A stretch of DNA of 64,000 bases from contig NC_092180.1 of assembly GCF_043641665.1 (NCBI RefSeq), positions 3,246,608-3,310,607 on the forward strand. Direction: 5' to 3'. This document shows positions 11,570-24,300 of the stretch, in pieces. Below the pieces are notes generated by a model. It made no database searches. It had not been told where the DNA came from and saw only the letters and a program-made list of their open reading frames with translations. The position numbers and the translations under genes were made by a program. This DNA is from Enoplosus armatus. Lineage: Eukaryota > Chordata > Actinopteri > Centrarchiformes > Enoplosidae. The number at the start of each line of letters is the position of its first letter. Position 1 is the first letter of the stretch.

Positions 11570-12991
11570 AAACCCGCTTCCCCACCAAAAAAAACTTTAT
11601 TGATTGGAAGTATTTACAAAACACATAAAAAACAATTAGCTGTTGTGTCTTGTTTACTTGTATGTACATTTATTTTTATATTCTTATTTAATTTTATTCC
11701 ACACAATAAAAGAGTGTAGAAATATGTATTTCATGTACATTATAGGGGAGGAACTCTACTATCTATCTTTGGATGGCGCAAGGTTAAAATCACACACTCA
11801 CAAGGCTGGATATCCAACTGGGCAAAGCAGGTAACTGCTGTCTGTGTGGCAATGACTTTGTGATAAATTGATTGAATAGTGATGGTAGTACTGTATGCAC
11901 CTCTAAAGCACAATTAAACAGTGAAATGGTAAGTGCTCTGTGGTGGCAGTCTGGCCCTGCACATTCAGGTAAATAGACAGAGGAAAGACAAGCGTCTACA
12001 TCTTTGAGAATTTGAAAATCTCTCCAGATTAGCTAAATATATGATTACAATGAACTGATTAAAAAAAGACAAATTTAGAGCACATTAGACTGATCCTAGT
12101 TTTTCTCTGGTTAAACATGGCCAAAACTTACCTGCTAGGACACCCTGAGGGAAAATGTTCGCCCCCGTTGCTTCCTCTCTCTGAGTGAAATGTGATTTTG
12201 GCTAATTTGATTGAAATAATGAAGGTCTTAAAAATTGGTTGTTAGTTCTGACAGGGGGACCCTATTCAAGACCGGGCCTCAAGATTGGGTAATAAAGCAG
12301 GACCAGTAAGGCCCTTAATATCATGTCAGTTGATAATGTGCTTTAGTGATGCAAACAAATTTTCAGTTAACTTGTACAAACCAGTTGACACATAGTGAGC
12401 CTGGAGTTCTGGGGCCCCCGGGGCCTACTTGTCCCAGTTGATAATCCATCTTTACTATCAAGAACAAAAACCCTGAACTGAAGCAGAAACATGTCAAAAA
12501 ACACACCACATCAGTGTTACTCCCAGTCAATCCAGTGTTTCTGTCCTAAACCCGAAAAGTAAAGGAACAAAATGGAAATCTATTCGCCTTTTTAAAAATA
12601 TCTTCTGAAAACTCATGTTCTTTGTGTTCCCAATGATGTGTCCAGAAACAAAGTGCTCAATCCTACTGCTGCTATTACTTACATAAAGGAATAATAATAA
12701 TAAGCTTGTGTATTTAAATCCCTTCACAAAAATATTATATCAATAGCCTCAGTTACATTTTTACACTTCTAATATGTCTGTCTGTTATCTGTTTTATGTG
12801 TTTATTTTATTCTTTTTGACTTTATTTTATTGCATTTTATTTTATTTCCTTGTTGTACTTTTAATTGCATGACCTTTTGTTTCCCTTTTTAGTCCTGAAA
12901 CGTGTTCATCTTGATGTGCAATGTAGAGTTCTGTAGCATGATTCATGATTTATCAAATTATCGCCATGAATCACACAAAAACAACGTAGGA
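11570..12991. other. Intergenic sequence between aph1b and troponin I
   Basis: No exon was recognised on either strand. The sequence is AT-rich with TTTTATT-rich runs at 12795-12850. The stretch around 12240-12430 contains a 'ctggggcccccggggcc' block that looks like part of an old repeat, but I cannot assign it. Confidence 0.5.
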
Positions 12992-12997
12992 TTTATT
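12992..12997 (-). terminator. Candidate polyadenylation signal of troponin I gene
   Basis: AATAAA on the minus strand, about 95 nt past the troponin I stop codon, which fits a short muscle-type 3'UTR. Confidence 0.5.
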
Positions 12998-13091
12998 CCT
13001 TTTATCATTTATACAAATTTCCATCAACATGAATTCACATAATACACAGACATTCATCATGCTGGTCAACAGCAGAACAACACACTGGTGT

Positions 13092-16000
13092 TCAGGCTTC
13101 TGTCTCGAACATCTTCTTCCTGCCGCCCATCCCGGCCTTGTCCTCGATGTTCTTCCTCCAGTCGCCTGTTTGCTTCTCCTGAAGGAAACACATAATGATA
13201 ATAAATGGTGTTGTTATTTCGTACGTGAGGAATTAGGATTTTCAGTCTCTTCTGTTATGTAATGCTCTCTGTTGTTGTATTCTGATGCTGAGTGAGCTAC
13301 AGTTTGATTCGAGAGATGAAACCGCAGAATTCAGAGGAACAAGAGGAATCAGTTAAACCAAAATAAAACATGATCGTGCTGTAATTGTCCTTCTAATGTA
13401 AAATCTGAAGCACACACCTCCTCTTTCGCCTCCTTCTTGACCTGCTTCAGGTTGGCTCTCAGGTCCATGGACGTTTTATGTTTGGAGCCCAGCAGAGCGG
13501 CCAGCATGGCGTCGGCCGACATCCGAACCTTCTTCAGGGCCGGCTTCTTAAACTTCCCCTTCAGATCCTGAACCATCAGCTTCAGGTCGTTGATCTGACA
13601 GAGAAGACCGTTTACTCAGAGCGTCTAAAAACCCGCTGGTCTGCTCAAATGGCATGGGTCGTCTTCAAGTTGCATCCAAACTTTAAAAATGAAGTGTAGC
13701 CTCATCAAACCTTGTAGCCTATCAGTTTTATTTAGTTTTTATTTAGTCAGAGTCAGCACTCTATCGCTGAGCTGTTGAGCATCGAGTTCAATGGGAGTCT
13801 CAAACCTACAGAATACACCACTGGGGTTATGTGGAAATTTAATGACACTTGTTATTGTGTTACCAGGACACTTACCTCCTTGTTGGACTTTGTCACTTTG
13901 ATCTCCATGTCGTATCGCTCGTCGTCCACCAAATCAATCTGCTTGTGAATTTTCCGGCACAGGTCCTGGTGTTGTAATAGACAGGAAATACTTGCCTATT
14001 TACACATCTAGCCAATACAGAACAACATTATCATTCATTTGGAGTTTCTAATGAGTGTTAAGTCCAATATCCACTCTCCTTTTAGCTCTGGTTTGGTCTC
14101 CACAACTTCTGGGAGAAATATCTGACTTTAAATGCTCCTGAAAGCATGGGGAACAGCATGTAGTCATCTTATCTATTGTTAATTTAGAAAATAGATTAAT
14201 GAATGCAACTTCAGTCACAAAACTGTTTGGTTTGCTGCCTTGGGTTTGGATTATTTATTCATGGTTTTATTTTATGTCATAACTCAGGAAATACACATTT
14301 AGATGAAATGATTCAAACATTTAGAAATAAAGACATACACAGGAGGTGTGATAAAGCCTCAAGAGGAAGTAGTATAGAGATGAAACTAAGGACAAAAAAT
14401 GTGCCCATCCTGTTGTTCATACTGTCCAAATGAGAAAACCTCAGATGAGAGTTACTGGATTTTTATTTCTCTCTTGGTGATGACAGCTGGACAGTAAGAG
14501 GACAATGTTAAGAGAGATTCACCCAAACTAAATTTAGAAGTGGAGGGAACAGCAGTAAAAGGTCTCCAGAGTATTTTACTGGTCTGTGGATCCCAATTAA
14601 ACCACCACTTTATTTTAACAAAAGCATAACAACAATTATGTTCTTTCAACAAGAGGAACTCCCACGGGATTTTTGTTTTCCCACGGGGCACCGGAGTCAA
14701 GGACTCATGGGAGCTGCTGTTGAATGCTTAAAAAAAGTCATTATGTGTTTGTTAAAATAATAATGTGTTCAAATGTTACAGGCAAGTACAGAAGTACATA
14801 TATCAGTTCTATAAACCTGCCAACATCAGCCATGTGATCAAGTGTTTCTGGCCTCCACCCATCATCCAGGTGGTGGAGGTTTACCTGGAGATCCTGCATG
14901 GAGCCTGGGATGGAGAGGGCGGGGCAGGTATCCTCCATGTACGTCATCTTCTCCTTCTCGGCCTCCTGTGCCTCCTCCTCCAGCATCGCCTCGCCGATCT
15001 GCAGCAGCAAGCTCTGAGAGGAAGAGGAGCGGAGGGTTCAGACCAGCGGGCTGATGGTGAAGGAGAACCGAGAGGAGGTGAAGTCTTGATTCAGTGTTTC
15101 AGCAGCTGCTTTTTAAATCATGTAAATATTCCACCTGCCACTCTGAAAATACATTTGTTGTTTGTTTTGTGTTGTTTTATAAGAAACGCAGCCGAGATTT
15201 AAAGACTTGCTTATATTTCTTTCTTCTTTCTCTTCCTGTAATTGTTGATTCTGTGTTGACTTCATCTAACAATTATTCTGTATTTCCTTACTTTAGATAT
15301 TTCCTGACATTAAAGGACTACAAATCATTTATGTGCTCAGAAAATTTCATGGCAGTCTGAAATATACAGTAAAGGGCTGCAACTAATTACTATTTTTGCT
15401 ATTAGGTAACCTTGATTATTCCTACGATTAATAAATTAATTGTTTAGTATATAAAATGTCAGAACATAATGAAACATTCCCATTTTCTTTCAGTTTCCTG
15501 GAGCCAAATGTCTCCATGTGTCCAAAAACTCAAAGATATTGAGTTTAAAATATAACACAGAAAAAAAGCAGCAAATACTTTTTAGAGAAGCTGGAACGAC
15601 AAAAATGTTTTTCTGCTTCATAAATGACATAAACAATTAATTGATTATCAAAATTGCTGCTGATTAGATTTCGGTCAATTGGTTAATCGATGATTCAACG
15701 CTAATACTAATAATTTGTGCAATGTTGACACCCTGGTAGATGTTGCATATTTATAGAGGAAAGTCACATAAAACACATCAGGATTATTAGTGATTAGAGA
15801 CGTCGGAGGGGTCATGAGACAATTAACAGAATAGATAAACAGAATAAAACACAATTGCTACTTCAACCTGGCAAGTGTCTTGCTGTTATACTGTATTGTT
15901 GTCATATTTTCTTATAAAAGATCTGGTTTTACAGAACATACAGTAAGCACATACACAAATGTGAAAATTAAAAACCTTCAGGCCTTCATCAACTGCATCT

Positions 16001-16148
16001 TACTCTACCTTGAGCTGATTCCTGCGGCTCGACGACATCTTTTTCCTTTAGAGAAACAGGAAGGAAGAAGAGGGGAAATGATTAAGAGAGAGAATTCTGT
16101 CAGTTTTGTAGATTTTAGAAAGTCTCAGATCAGGACTCACTCTGCCAT
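13092..16148 (-). CDS. tnni2: Troponin I, fast skeletal type, complete, 6 coding exons
   Basis: Coding exons on the minus strand: 16148-16141, 16045-16009, 15013-14885, 13965-13876, 13594-13418, 13178-13092; 528 nt, 175 residues. Troponin I is the inhibitory subunit of the thin-filament troponin complex: it holds actomyosin off at low calcium and releases when its switch segment binds troponin C. The first coding exon is only 8 nt (ATG GCA GA), giving an N-terminus [15 protein letters not shown]. The inhibitory region is [19 protein letters not shown] at residues 101-119, followed by the conserved switch region and [13 protein letters not shown]. The C-terminus has [13 protein letters not shown] and [11 protein letters not shown]. 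The absence of a long N-terminal extension excludes the cardiac form. Teleosts carry several tnni paralogues and I cannot say which one this is. The stretch before GDWRKN is about three residues shorter than in the human fast protein. Confidence 0.93.
15372..15710. mobile_element. GATTAATCG-type dispersed repeat in troponin I intron
   Basis: A diverged copy of the element complete at 3110-3425: it starts 'agggctgcaactaa', contains 'tataaaatgtcagaac', 'aaagatatt', 'agcagcaaatac', and ends with 'attgctgctgattagatttc'. It lies between the 43-codon exon at 15013-14885 and the exon at 16045-16009. Confidence 0.65.
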
Positions 16149-16231
16149 CCTGAGCCACGGCTGAATCCTGCCTTCAGAAGAGAGATGAATGGAAACACCA
16201 CAGCTTTCTGCTCTGTTTATAGGTGTTGGTT

Positions 16232-16236
<5 letters not shown>

Positions 16237-16263
<27 letters not shown>
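16237..16263. repeat. (GT)n microsatellite
   Basis: GT run about 90 bp upstream (minus sense) of the troponin I start exon. Confidence 0.9.
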
Positions 16264-16264
<1 letters not shown>

Positions 16265-16726
16265 ATGGACCTGTAACAGTTGTCGGTTGAATTCCAGGGG
16301 GTCGATGGCGGCAGCTGAGCCTCAAACAAACGCTTCAGGAATTTTCTTCTGGAAGCATCTTTAGACAATGTGGGACCAAGACAAGGACTCTGCACAGTTT
16401 TAGTTACATTAGTTGAAGTGTACGGATACTTACACACACACACACACACACCGTCCTGCTGCCCCAAATACTCACTAAATGTGGATTAATCTGCAGTTGA
16501 AAATAGTCCCCAACAAATGCACTATTCCCTCCTGTTGGAGTAACGTTTGTTAGAAACTACAATGTCTACAATTTTTTAAATATGAAGCCGAGCTGTTTTA
16601 AAATCAGGCGTCTGATTTTATAAAGAACTTCCTGTGATATTTGAAGAGAAAATAAAACATATAATCTTCTAAAGACAATGAAAGCTCAGTTTCCTGAACT
16701 GTGGAGGGTTTTCTCTGCTGGTTTAC

Positions 16727-16830
16727 CTCTGACTCAGCTCAGCTGTAGTCTGTAACAGCTGACTGCTCCTTTCATCTGTCTGACTTTGTTTCTGCTATTT
16801 CACCGACAGTAATGGGAACCGGGAAGAGAT
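16727..16830 (-). other. Possible non-coding first exon of troponin I
   Basis: Troponin I genes usually have a non-coding first exon. On the minus strand this stretch ends with a plausible donor (CAGAG|GTAAAC) near 16727 and contains two CAGCTG E-boxes (16740-16745 and 16756-16761). The transcription start cannot be seen, so this is a guess from position and splice signal only. Confidence 0.25.
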
Positions 16831-17101
16831 ATAGCGACTCACGTAAAAGTGAAAGTCAGCCATCACAATACTACTCAACTTAAAAGTACTTGATAATACT
16901 TTAAAAGCCAGTTTCAGCTGAGTATGATATCATAGTTTAGATATCAAGTGTTTGGAGGAAAACACAACATGGCATTTAAAGATGTAGTTTAATAAAAGCA
17001 AGAAAGATAAACATAAAAAAAAAACCTTCAAAATAAAAGTTGTAACTAACTGAGAGCAGGATGGATGTGCTGCTGGTGGTAAACCAGAAAAAGCCTCCCA
17101 G

Positions 17102-17163
17102 CAGCTGTCAGCTCTAAACTGGGAGGATTTATTGCTCCTACTGGTTCCCATTATATTCAGCTG
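17102..17163. promoter_or_regulatory. Paired CAGCTG E-boxes upstream of troponin I
   Basis: CAGCTG occurs at 17102-17107 and 17158-17163, a 56-bp spacing. Myogenic bHLH factors bind such sites in muscle genes, and the pair lies upstream of the minus-strand troponin I gene. Function is inferred; the hexamer is common by chance. Confidence 0.25.
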
Positions 17164-17187
17164 CTCAAATACCCTGGGAGGGAGTGG

Positions 17188-17189
<2 letters not shown>

Positions 17190-17238
<49 letters not shown>
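17190..17238. repeat. (CA)n microsatellite
   Basis: Perfect CA run of about 49 bp between the troponin I and glg1 genes. Confidence 0.95.
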
Positions 17239-17242
<4 letters not shown>

Positions 17243-18104
17243 CCAATATTGTTTCCTCTTAGAGCATCTTGTTTTCTCAGATTTTACAACAAATCACATC
17301 AAAATAAAACTAAAGAAAACTAATTTGAAAATATCGGTAAACCAAATAAAAGTTAAAATAGAATAAAATAAACTTGTCCAATATTCAACGCAACAGACAT
17401 ATTTTAAATGAATAAATGTGCATATTTGCACAAAATGCATATTCAATCACTTTTTTGTATTTTTCAGGGTTGGTATGATCATTTTGTTGGGTCTTTTAAG
17501 TCCATTTGTCGTTCTTCTTCTCCTGTAAATCACTCACAACTTACTCACTCATGTTTAGCAGGCTGCATATGTCCACTACACTGCAGCTGTGGAGCTGTTC
17601 AGTCATTGTCGGGCCAACCTGCACCACCTACAGGAAAGGAAAGTAATATCAGCTGCAGTTTGTAGACGCGTTAATGTCGCCTCCTACAGGCAATGAAAGT
17701 TACAGGTGCTTGTGTCACCTGCAGGCATCTAATGTTACAGTTATAAAGTTTTATTATCAGGTTAATTTGTCTTTATTAATCTTATTTTCAGCTTTTTTAG
17801 ATTTTCATCGAACACATATCGCAGTAAGAGGTTATTTGGATTACCCTGCACACTACAAAAACTATATGAAGTCTAAAGGCTATAATATTAAAGGCCAGGA
17901 TGCCTGAGAGTGTATACATGACTCATATATGCCAGATCCCCTGGATGAGGTGGACTACCTCCAGAATAGTGGACCCACCTGCACTATTAGAAATGTTTAT
18001 TTCAGCCTTCGATGGTGATGGGAGGCTTTCATGGATGTTTCATGTTCCAAGGTCAAGAATAACTTAACTCCACCCAGAAAAAAATTGAAATTTGAAATTC
18101 CCAT
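17239..18104. other. Intergenic sequence, no gene seen
   Basis: AT-rich sequence between the divergently transcribed troponin I and glg1 genes. No conserved frame or motif was recognised. Confidence 0.5.
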
Positions 18105-18450
18105 TTATTTTGACAGATTTACTTACTAGTTACTTTGCAGAGAACAAAATACAACCAATTGATAAAATATACATATAAATATAGAATTAATAAGTAGCTC
18201 GACCTACCAGCTGCAGCATTAGTGATGCTAACACATCAATACATCAATAATTATAATCCAGTAATATAATATATGGGCCATGCTGCATAATGAGTACTTT
18301 TACTTTAAGTGGGTTATATTGTAATGCCTATACTTTTGTATTTTTACTTAAATTAAAGCTGAGATTTTGAATGCAGGACTTTTACTTGTGACAGAGTATT
18401 TCTACACAGTGGTATTGCTACTTTTACTTAAGTACTTTTTCCACTGCCAA
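18105..18450. mobile_element. Dispersed teleost repeat of the 'gtggaaagtaact' type, partial
   Basis: The segment has 'accagctgcagcatta', 'aatccagtaatataatatat', 'ctgcataatgagtactttta', 'gaatgcaggacttttacttg' and ends 'ttacttaagtactttttcca'. These phrases belong to a frequent non-autonomous element of fish genomes. Other copies in this window are in glg1 introns at about 24885-25310 and 27567-27888. Confidence 0.65.
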
Positions 18451-18497
18451 ACTCAAGTCAAATTCATTAAAATCTTTTTTAAATGTCTTACAGTGCC

Positions 18498-18498
<1 letters not shown>

Positions 18499-18530
<32 letters not shown>
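18499..18530. repeat. (ATCA)n microsatellite
   Basis: Eight tandem tetranucleotide units. Confidence 0.9.
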
Positions 18531-18642
18531 GTATTTGTCACATGCAATCACGCCATGAACAATCACAGCGAAATACAATGGCTACACAAGCGGGAAATAT
18601 AAAATGTCATTGTGTCTAAAAAGCTTTCATTTTTTTATGAAA

Positions 18643-18754
18643 TGACCGGAAGTTGTATGTTTAATCTGGTCAAAACGACTTTTATTGTGAACTAACTGAC
18701 CGGAAGTGATGCGATGTCATTAGTCTAGCTTGACAGTGGTGTGAAGATGGCGGC
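18643..18754 (+). promoter_or_regulatory. glg1 promoter: two ETS sites and a YY1-type start motif
   Basis: The 11-mer TGACCGGAAGT occurs twice, at 18643-18653 and 18697-18707, each containing the ETS/GABP core CCGGAAGT. AAGATGGCGGC at 18744-18754 overlaps the start codon and matches the YY1 motif typical of broadly expressed genes with short 5'UTRs. There is no TATA box at a useful distance. The motifs are seen; promoter use is inferred from position directly before glg1. Confidence 0.65.
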
Positions 18755-19971
18755 GTACAGTCGCACTCAGCTGCTGCTGCTGCTGCCGTTGTTGTTGCTG
18801 TGTCTCTGCGGCTTCGGCTCCGTCCTCGGCTTGAAGGCTGCCAGCGGCCCGGCCGAGCCGCCCAACCCGCCCGTCCTCAGACCCGCCGATCCCCCGGCCA
18901 AGGATGCACCTGCTGCCGCCGCTGCCGTCGCCGCTGGGGCCTCACAGCCTCGAAGGGCGACCGGTTGGAAGCTGTCGGAGGAGGAGGCCTGCCGGGAGGA
19001 CCTGACCCGCCTCTGCCCGAAACACACCTGGACCAACAACCTGGCCGTGCTGGAGTGCCTGCAGGACCGCAGAGAGGTAAGCGGCCGCCGGCAGAGCTGG
19101 CAAGGTGCACCCCGGTCCCGTGAGGTGATAGGCATCTGCTGGGTGTGTCGCCCCGGTGGCTTAGTTCTCCACCGGCTGTCAGCATGACACTGATGCAGAG
19201 GGGAACATCTGAAACCAGATTGACTTAATTCACCAGAAATCCACCTGATTCCACCTGATTTCACCTGTCTGACACTCCAGAAACTACTTGTAGTATTTTT
19301 ACTACAGAAACATGTTTAAATGATGCGAGATTACAGAGCAGTAACTTTCACACATGTAGTAATATGCAGTTTGAAGTATTTCCTGTGCAGCTGTATCTGT
19401 GTGCAAAATGTGCTTTTACCTGCAGAACACGCGACAACAGGCGCGTGTGATGCATTACTGAAGTGAATGATGTAAACAGCAAAAGAAGAGATGTCTTATG
19501 TCCAGATGTTGGTTCAAGTATTAAAGACCTGGCTGTAGTCTGGATTTACTGGATAAAACTGGTGTCAGCAGTCAAAGTTCCCTGATGAATGTTTGTTAAA
19601 TATTGTGACTTTTCATATTTTATTTATTCAGTTAACTCTTAAATAAGATTCTCTGTAAATCTGAATCCCTAACATGAAGATCTAAATGCAAAAACAAACC
19701 AGTTAATCGATTATTGAGCTTTTCTCTGTTTTGTATTATTTCAAAATGAATCACTTTGGGTTTTGGACTGTTTGAAGACGTCCGTTTGGGCTTAAGATGA
19801 ATCTATAATGGAAATCATTTCTGTTTTATGTGATTATATTCTTTATGTTGGCCTGAAATCCGTCCGATTTACTCCACTTAAGTCTTAATAACAGAGTCTT
19901 AATAGCAAACTGACGTGGTTGGAGGTGTTCCCTCCTCTGCAGCCTCAGTGAAGTAATTATCAACCTGAGTT

Positions 19972-20024
<53 letters not shown>

Positions 20025-20649
20025 CAGTCATCCGGCTGTCAGGTGACTCGCAGGGTGAAGTTAAAACTCTTCCTGCTTTTGTTTTGTTTCGTCGTGATGT
20101 GATGTGTTTTCCAGATTTGCCGCCTGCAGCCACACGTTCATTTGGAGGAGTGTGTTTGTTGTCGCTGCTAAATCTGATATCACATAAATCTGTGTGTGTG
20201 TGTGTTGTATTAAACTGCTGCTCAGATCAGACAGACAGGCGGACAGGAGAGGGTGTGACGTAATTCAACTACAGCTGGAACGATTCATTGATTAATCGAT
20301 TAATGGATCGACAGCATTAAGTTGTGCAGTCTTGGACGGATAGTTTGTTTTGTATTGTACGCTGTACAAACTGTGAAGCCCCTTGAGGCTAATTTGTGAT
20401 TCTTTTGATAATTCATTGATTATTTAAGTCATTTTTCAAGATAAACTTTCCTCTGGTTCCAGGTTTGCTGCTCTGCTTTGTCTCATGTGATCGTAAATCA
20501 AACTGTTGGATGAAACAATGAATCGATTAATTGAGAAAAAAAGATTTGGCAGATGAATTGATGATCGTTTTGGACTCTGATCTGTTAGAGGAAGACATCA
20601 GATGTGTCTGTTGACCCAGTTTAATCTGTCCAGTTCTCTCTGTCTCAAT

Positions 20650-20700
<51 letters not shown>

Positions 20701-21059
20701 CATTAACAGAGTTGGATTATTCATCAATCACTGCACCAAACAGGAAACAGAAACGACTACGCAGAAAAATTACATCCATCTTATTTTATTTCTTTTATGA
20801 AGCTCACAAGATGTTTCATCATTTCTATCAGGAGAAGTTATTTACAAATACTGTGCATTAATAAACACTTTGAAATGTCCTTATATATTACATATTACAC
20901 ACATATTATTAAAGTATAATATTATCAATGTGCATGAAAACATATTGAAAGGATGAACATGTTGGTCTAATGGTGGTCAGATGTTTTTTTTTTTTAACCC
21001 GGTACCCCAGCATCATGTTGACGTCAACCCCCGCCCCTTCTCCACCATGCTGACGTCAA

Positions 21060-21100
<41 letters not shown>

Positions 21101-21223
21101 TCCTCCACGGGCCCTGAGCGATGTCCTCTTTACTGAGATAATTACATCGCCTCAACTCTATAACAGCTGTGGCCTCCTGAAGAGGTAAATGACTCTTATA
21201 AATCTGCCTCTTCTCCAGAGGAA

Positions 21224-21300
<77 letters not shown>

Positions 21301-24300
21301 CCTGTCAGCAGCACCGACAGTGAAGCAGCGTGTGGTTCGGTTTCAGTATTTATTTGTGGTGGTCTAAGCCCTGAAATCCGACACTTGAGAGACGTCTGAG
21401 AAACGGCACCGCAGTTACAAACTAACTGGAAGTCACTTTGCCACAAACAGGCCTGTCAGCCTTCCAGTCATGGCCATTGAGTCAGTCTGTCACTTACTGA
21501 CTGTGGACCGACGGTGTGTGAGGACGCTGTGTGGACAGACGGTGTGTGAGGACGTTGTGTGGACTGATGGTGTGTGAGGATGTCGTGTGGACTGATGGTG
21601 TGTGAGGATGTTGTGTGGACTGACGGTGTGTGAGGACGTTGTGTGGACAGTTGTTGTGTGGACCGACGGTGTGTGAGGATGTTGTGTGGACAGATGTTGT
21701 GTGGACCGACGGTGTGTGAGGATGTTGTGTGGACTGACGGTGTGTGGACCGACGTTGTGTGGACAGACGGTGTGTGGACAGATTGTGTGTGGACCGACGG
21801 TGTGTGGACAGATGGTGTGTGGATCGACGGTGTGTGTGAGGACGCCGTGTGGACCGACAGTGTGTGAGGACGCCGTATGGACTGACGGTGTGTGAGGACG
21901 CCGTATGGACTGACGGTGTGTGAGGACATTGCGTGGACCGACGGTGTGTGAGGACATTGCGTGGACCGACGGTGTGTGAGGACATTGCATGGACCGACAG
22001 TGTGTGAGGACGCCGTGGCTTTTAATCACAATATCACTATTTATATGAGTGGTTCCCAACCTCGGGGTCGGGACCCTCACAAGGGCTCACGAGATGAATG
22101 GACGGGTCGTGAGGAGATTTATTGAGTAGGAAACATTTCGTTAACAAAAACTATGATGAAAAATATTCGTCGATGACGAATTTGATGATGAAAACGGGAC
22201 TAAAACTAAATAAAGAGTAACCTTTGACAATGACAACAAACACAAATAAACAATAATGTTTTAATGCTAAATGTTATTTAACTCCCAGCATTCATTCGTC
22301 CAATCACTGTATAAAACAGAAGCAGGTTGTTTTACTTATTCTAATCAATTATTCATGTTTATTTTTCAGACATTTTTCTAATAATCAGCTTTTTTTTTTA
22401 AACAGTGTCAACTCTTCAGGCTTCTAGGAGACCAGCAGACAGGCGATTCCTCAGATTGTGAAATTAGGATCTAAACACTCAAACAACAAAAACAAACGGC
22501 AATACACAAAACATTATAATAACATTACATCATATCACAAATGATTGTAATGACATACCACGCCTGATCAGTTTGCCCTCCATGTTATAAAATGTATTTA
22601 AAAGTAATAAATACAAGCATTTATTTATTATACTAGCTGTCAATCTGTCTAAAACATTTTTAAATGGCATTAAATTTGCTGAACGCACACACAATGACTT
22701 GTTTAGGACTCGAAACACAAAGTTTAGGACTTGAACTTGACTCGGGACTCGTGCGTTATGTGACCTTTGCTGTTGAGGGTTATATTTCATTGCGATGTGA
22801 TCTTTGTGGTCTGGAACTGATTTTTTTTTTTGGCCTCCTGGGGGCTGCAGCGTTATTATGTAGACACAGCATTATCACATTACCACCTTATAAAGTTGAT
22901 ATGGCTAATGTGTTAGCTAACAGTTTTTACATATCCAGCGGACATGGAGAAACATTAGCACTCATGTTTGATATTTCAATATGTCCAGAAGATTCACTGT
23001 CCTTTAGCTCAGTTTTTGGGTCTCCACCGACTCTTTAGCTGCTAATTGCTCCACTGTCTTCACCAGCTGGTCTCTAACTGTCTGTCTGCTGTTTGCTGCT
23101 GGAAACGACGTTGATAAAAGAGACTGAACCAAAACAGTAAATGTGCCGTAAAAACCAAAACACTGAGCTAAAAGAGGCTAAAAGCTCCGGTAGCGCTGCA
23201 GAGCTGTAGATCATTCTCTGCGGGTTCATCATCATCAAGTTGTTTAAAAGACTTTTATTCACAGATTTAAGAAAGTTGGTCGACCAAGACATTTTGTAAA
23301 ACCAGCAACTTGGTTCCAGTAAACCCACAATAAACCTTCTGTTAGCTGACGTGTACAGAGGTTCGTGTTTTCTGTGATTTAAACCGTTTTGTCACATTAT
23401 CCCCGTTCCTTATTCAGACACAATTAGCCTGCGTTATCTCTTCAGTTTGATCAGTCGAGTTGATTAATCTGGTCTTGTTTCAAAAGCCTTTGATGCGAAT
23501 GGAACAGCTCGTCATTAATGAATAAGTCGTAGTCTTACTAATTGGTATTTTTTATCTACTGAGGGTGTGTTTCCTCATTACGCTTGTTCTTCTGTCTCTG
23601 AGACGTTAAGTGGAAATGACGGTTTGAAGTCAGTTTTTGTCTCTGCTCCCGTGGGCAGAGCTCAGTTAACATGAAGTGCTTTGTATGTCTTTTTACTGCG
23701 AAGTGAAGCTGTAAGAGCAGCCTCTCCTGCTGCGTTTCCTCTGATAGTCGGGGATGTTGTGGGAGAGTCTGAAGAGCGCCTGCTGCTGTGTTCGTATCAA
23801 AACTGCCGCCGTTTGGAGAAAGGCGTTACTTTGCTCGTCACTTTGGTGTGATACTGGTATCGTTTTCCTTGTGCACACTTGAATCAGAGGCTGGTTGGTC
23901 TCGACTTTTTGATGCAAACTAAAGGAACAGTCCAGGAAATGCACTTGCTGTATTTGTCATCTTACGCATTTACATGATATCGATTTAATCTCTCAGAAAA
24001 GTCGTACAGCTTTGGCTTAAATATTGGTGAGCCAAAAAGCACGTTTACATGTGTTTTCAATTTGTTCTCCCTCATATGCACACAAGAGCTTGATTCAGTA
24101 ACAGTATTTATGTGCTTGTATGCAGTAATTTGCCCCAAAACAGGACTTGAATCATTTGGATTTTTCTGTTTCTGCTCTTGTTAAAACATTTCCTCCATGA
24201 TCACAGATGAACAACCTCACTCCTGAAATTTAAATATAAAATCGGACGTACTGCAGCCGGCTGAGGGTTGCCAGTTCATAAGCTTGTGTATCCCCTTGTA

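Noticed and set aside
16137..17366. ORFs made of Thr-His or Cys-Val repeats
   Set aside because: Translations of (CA)n/(GT)n microsatellites; the same applies to similar ORFs near 19976, 20527, 21024, 27415, 29316, 50157, 55584 and 59043.
18767..19264. 165-codon minus-strand ORF over glg1 exon 1
   Set aside because: Antisense shadow of the GC-rich first exon, which is clearly coding on the plus strand with a signal peptide and matching splice site.
21468..22080. Three long minus-strand ORFs (153-196 codons)
   Set aside because: They come from an intronic 28-bp minisatellite whose unit is not a multiple of three; the peptides are the same repeat read in shifted frames.
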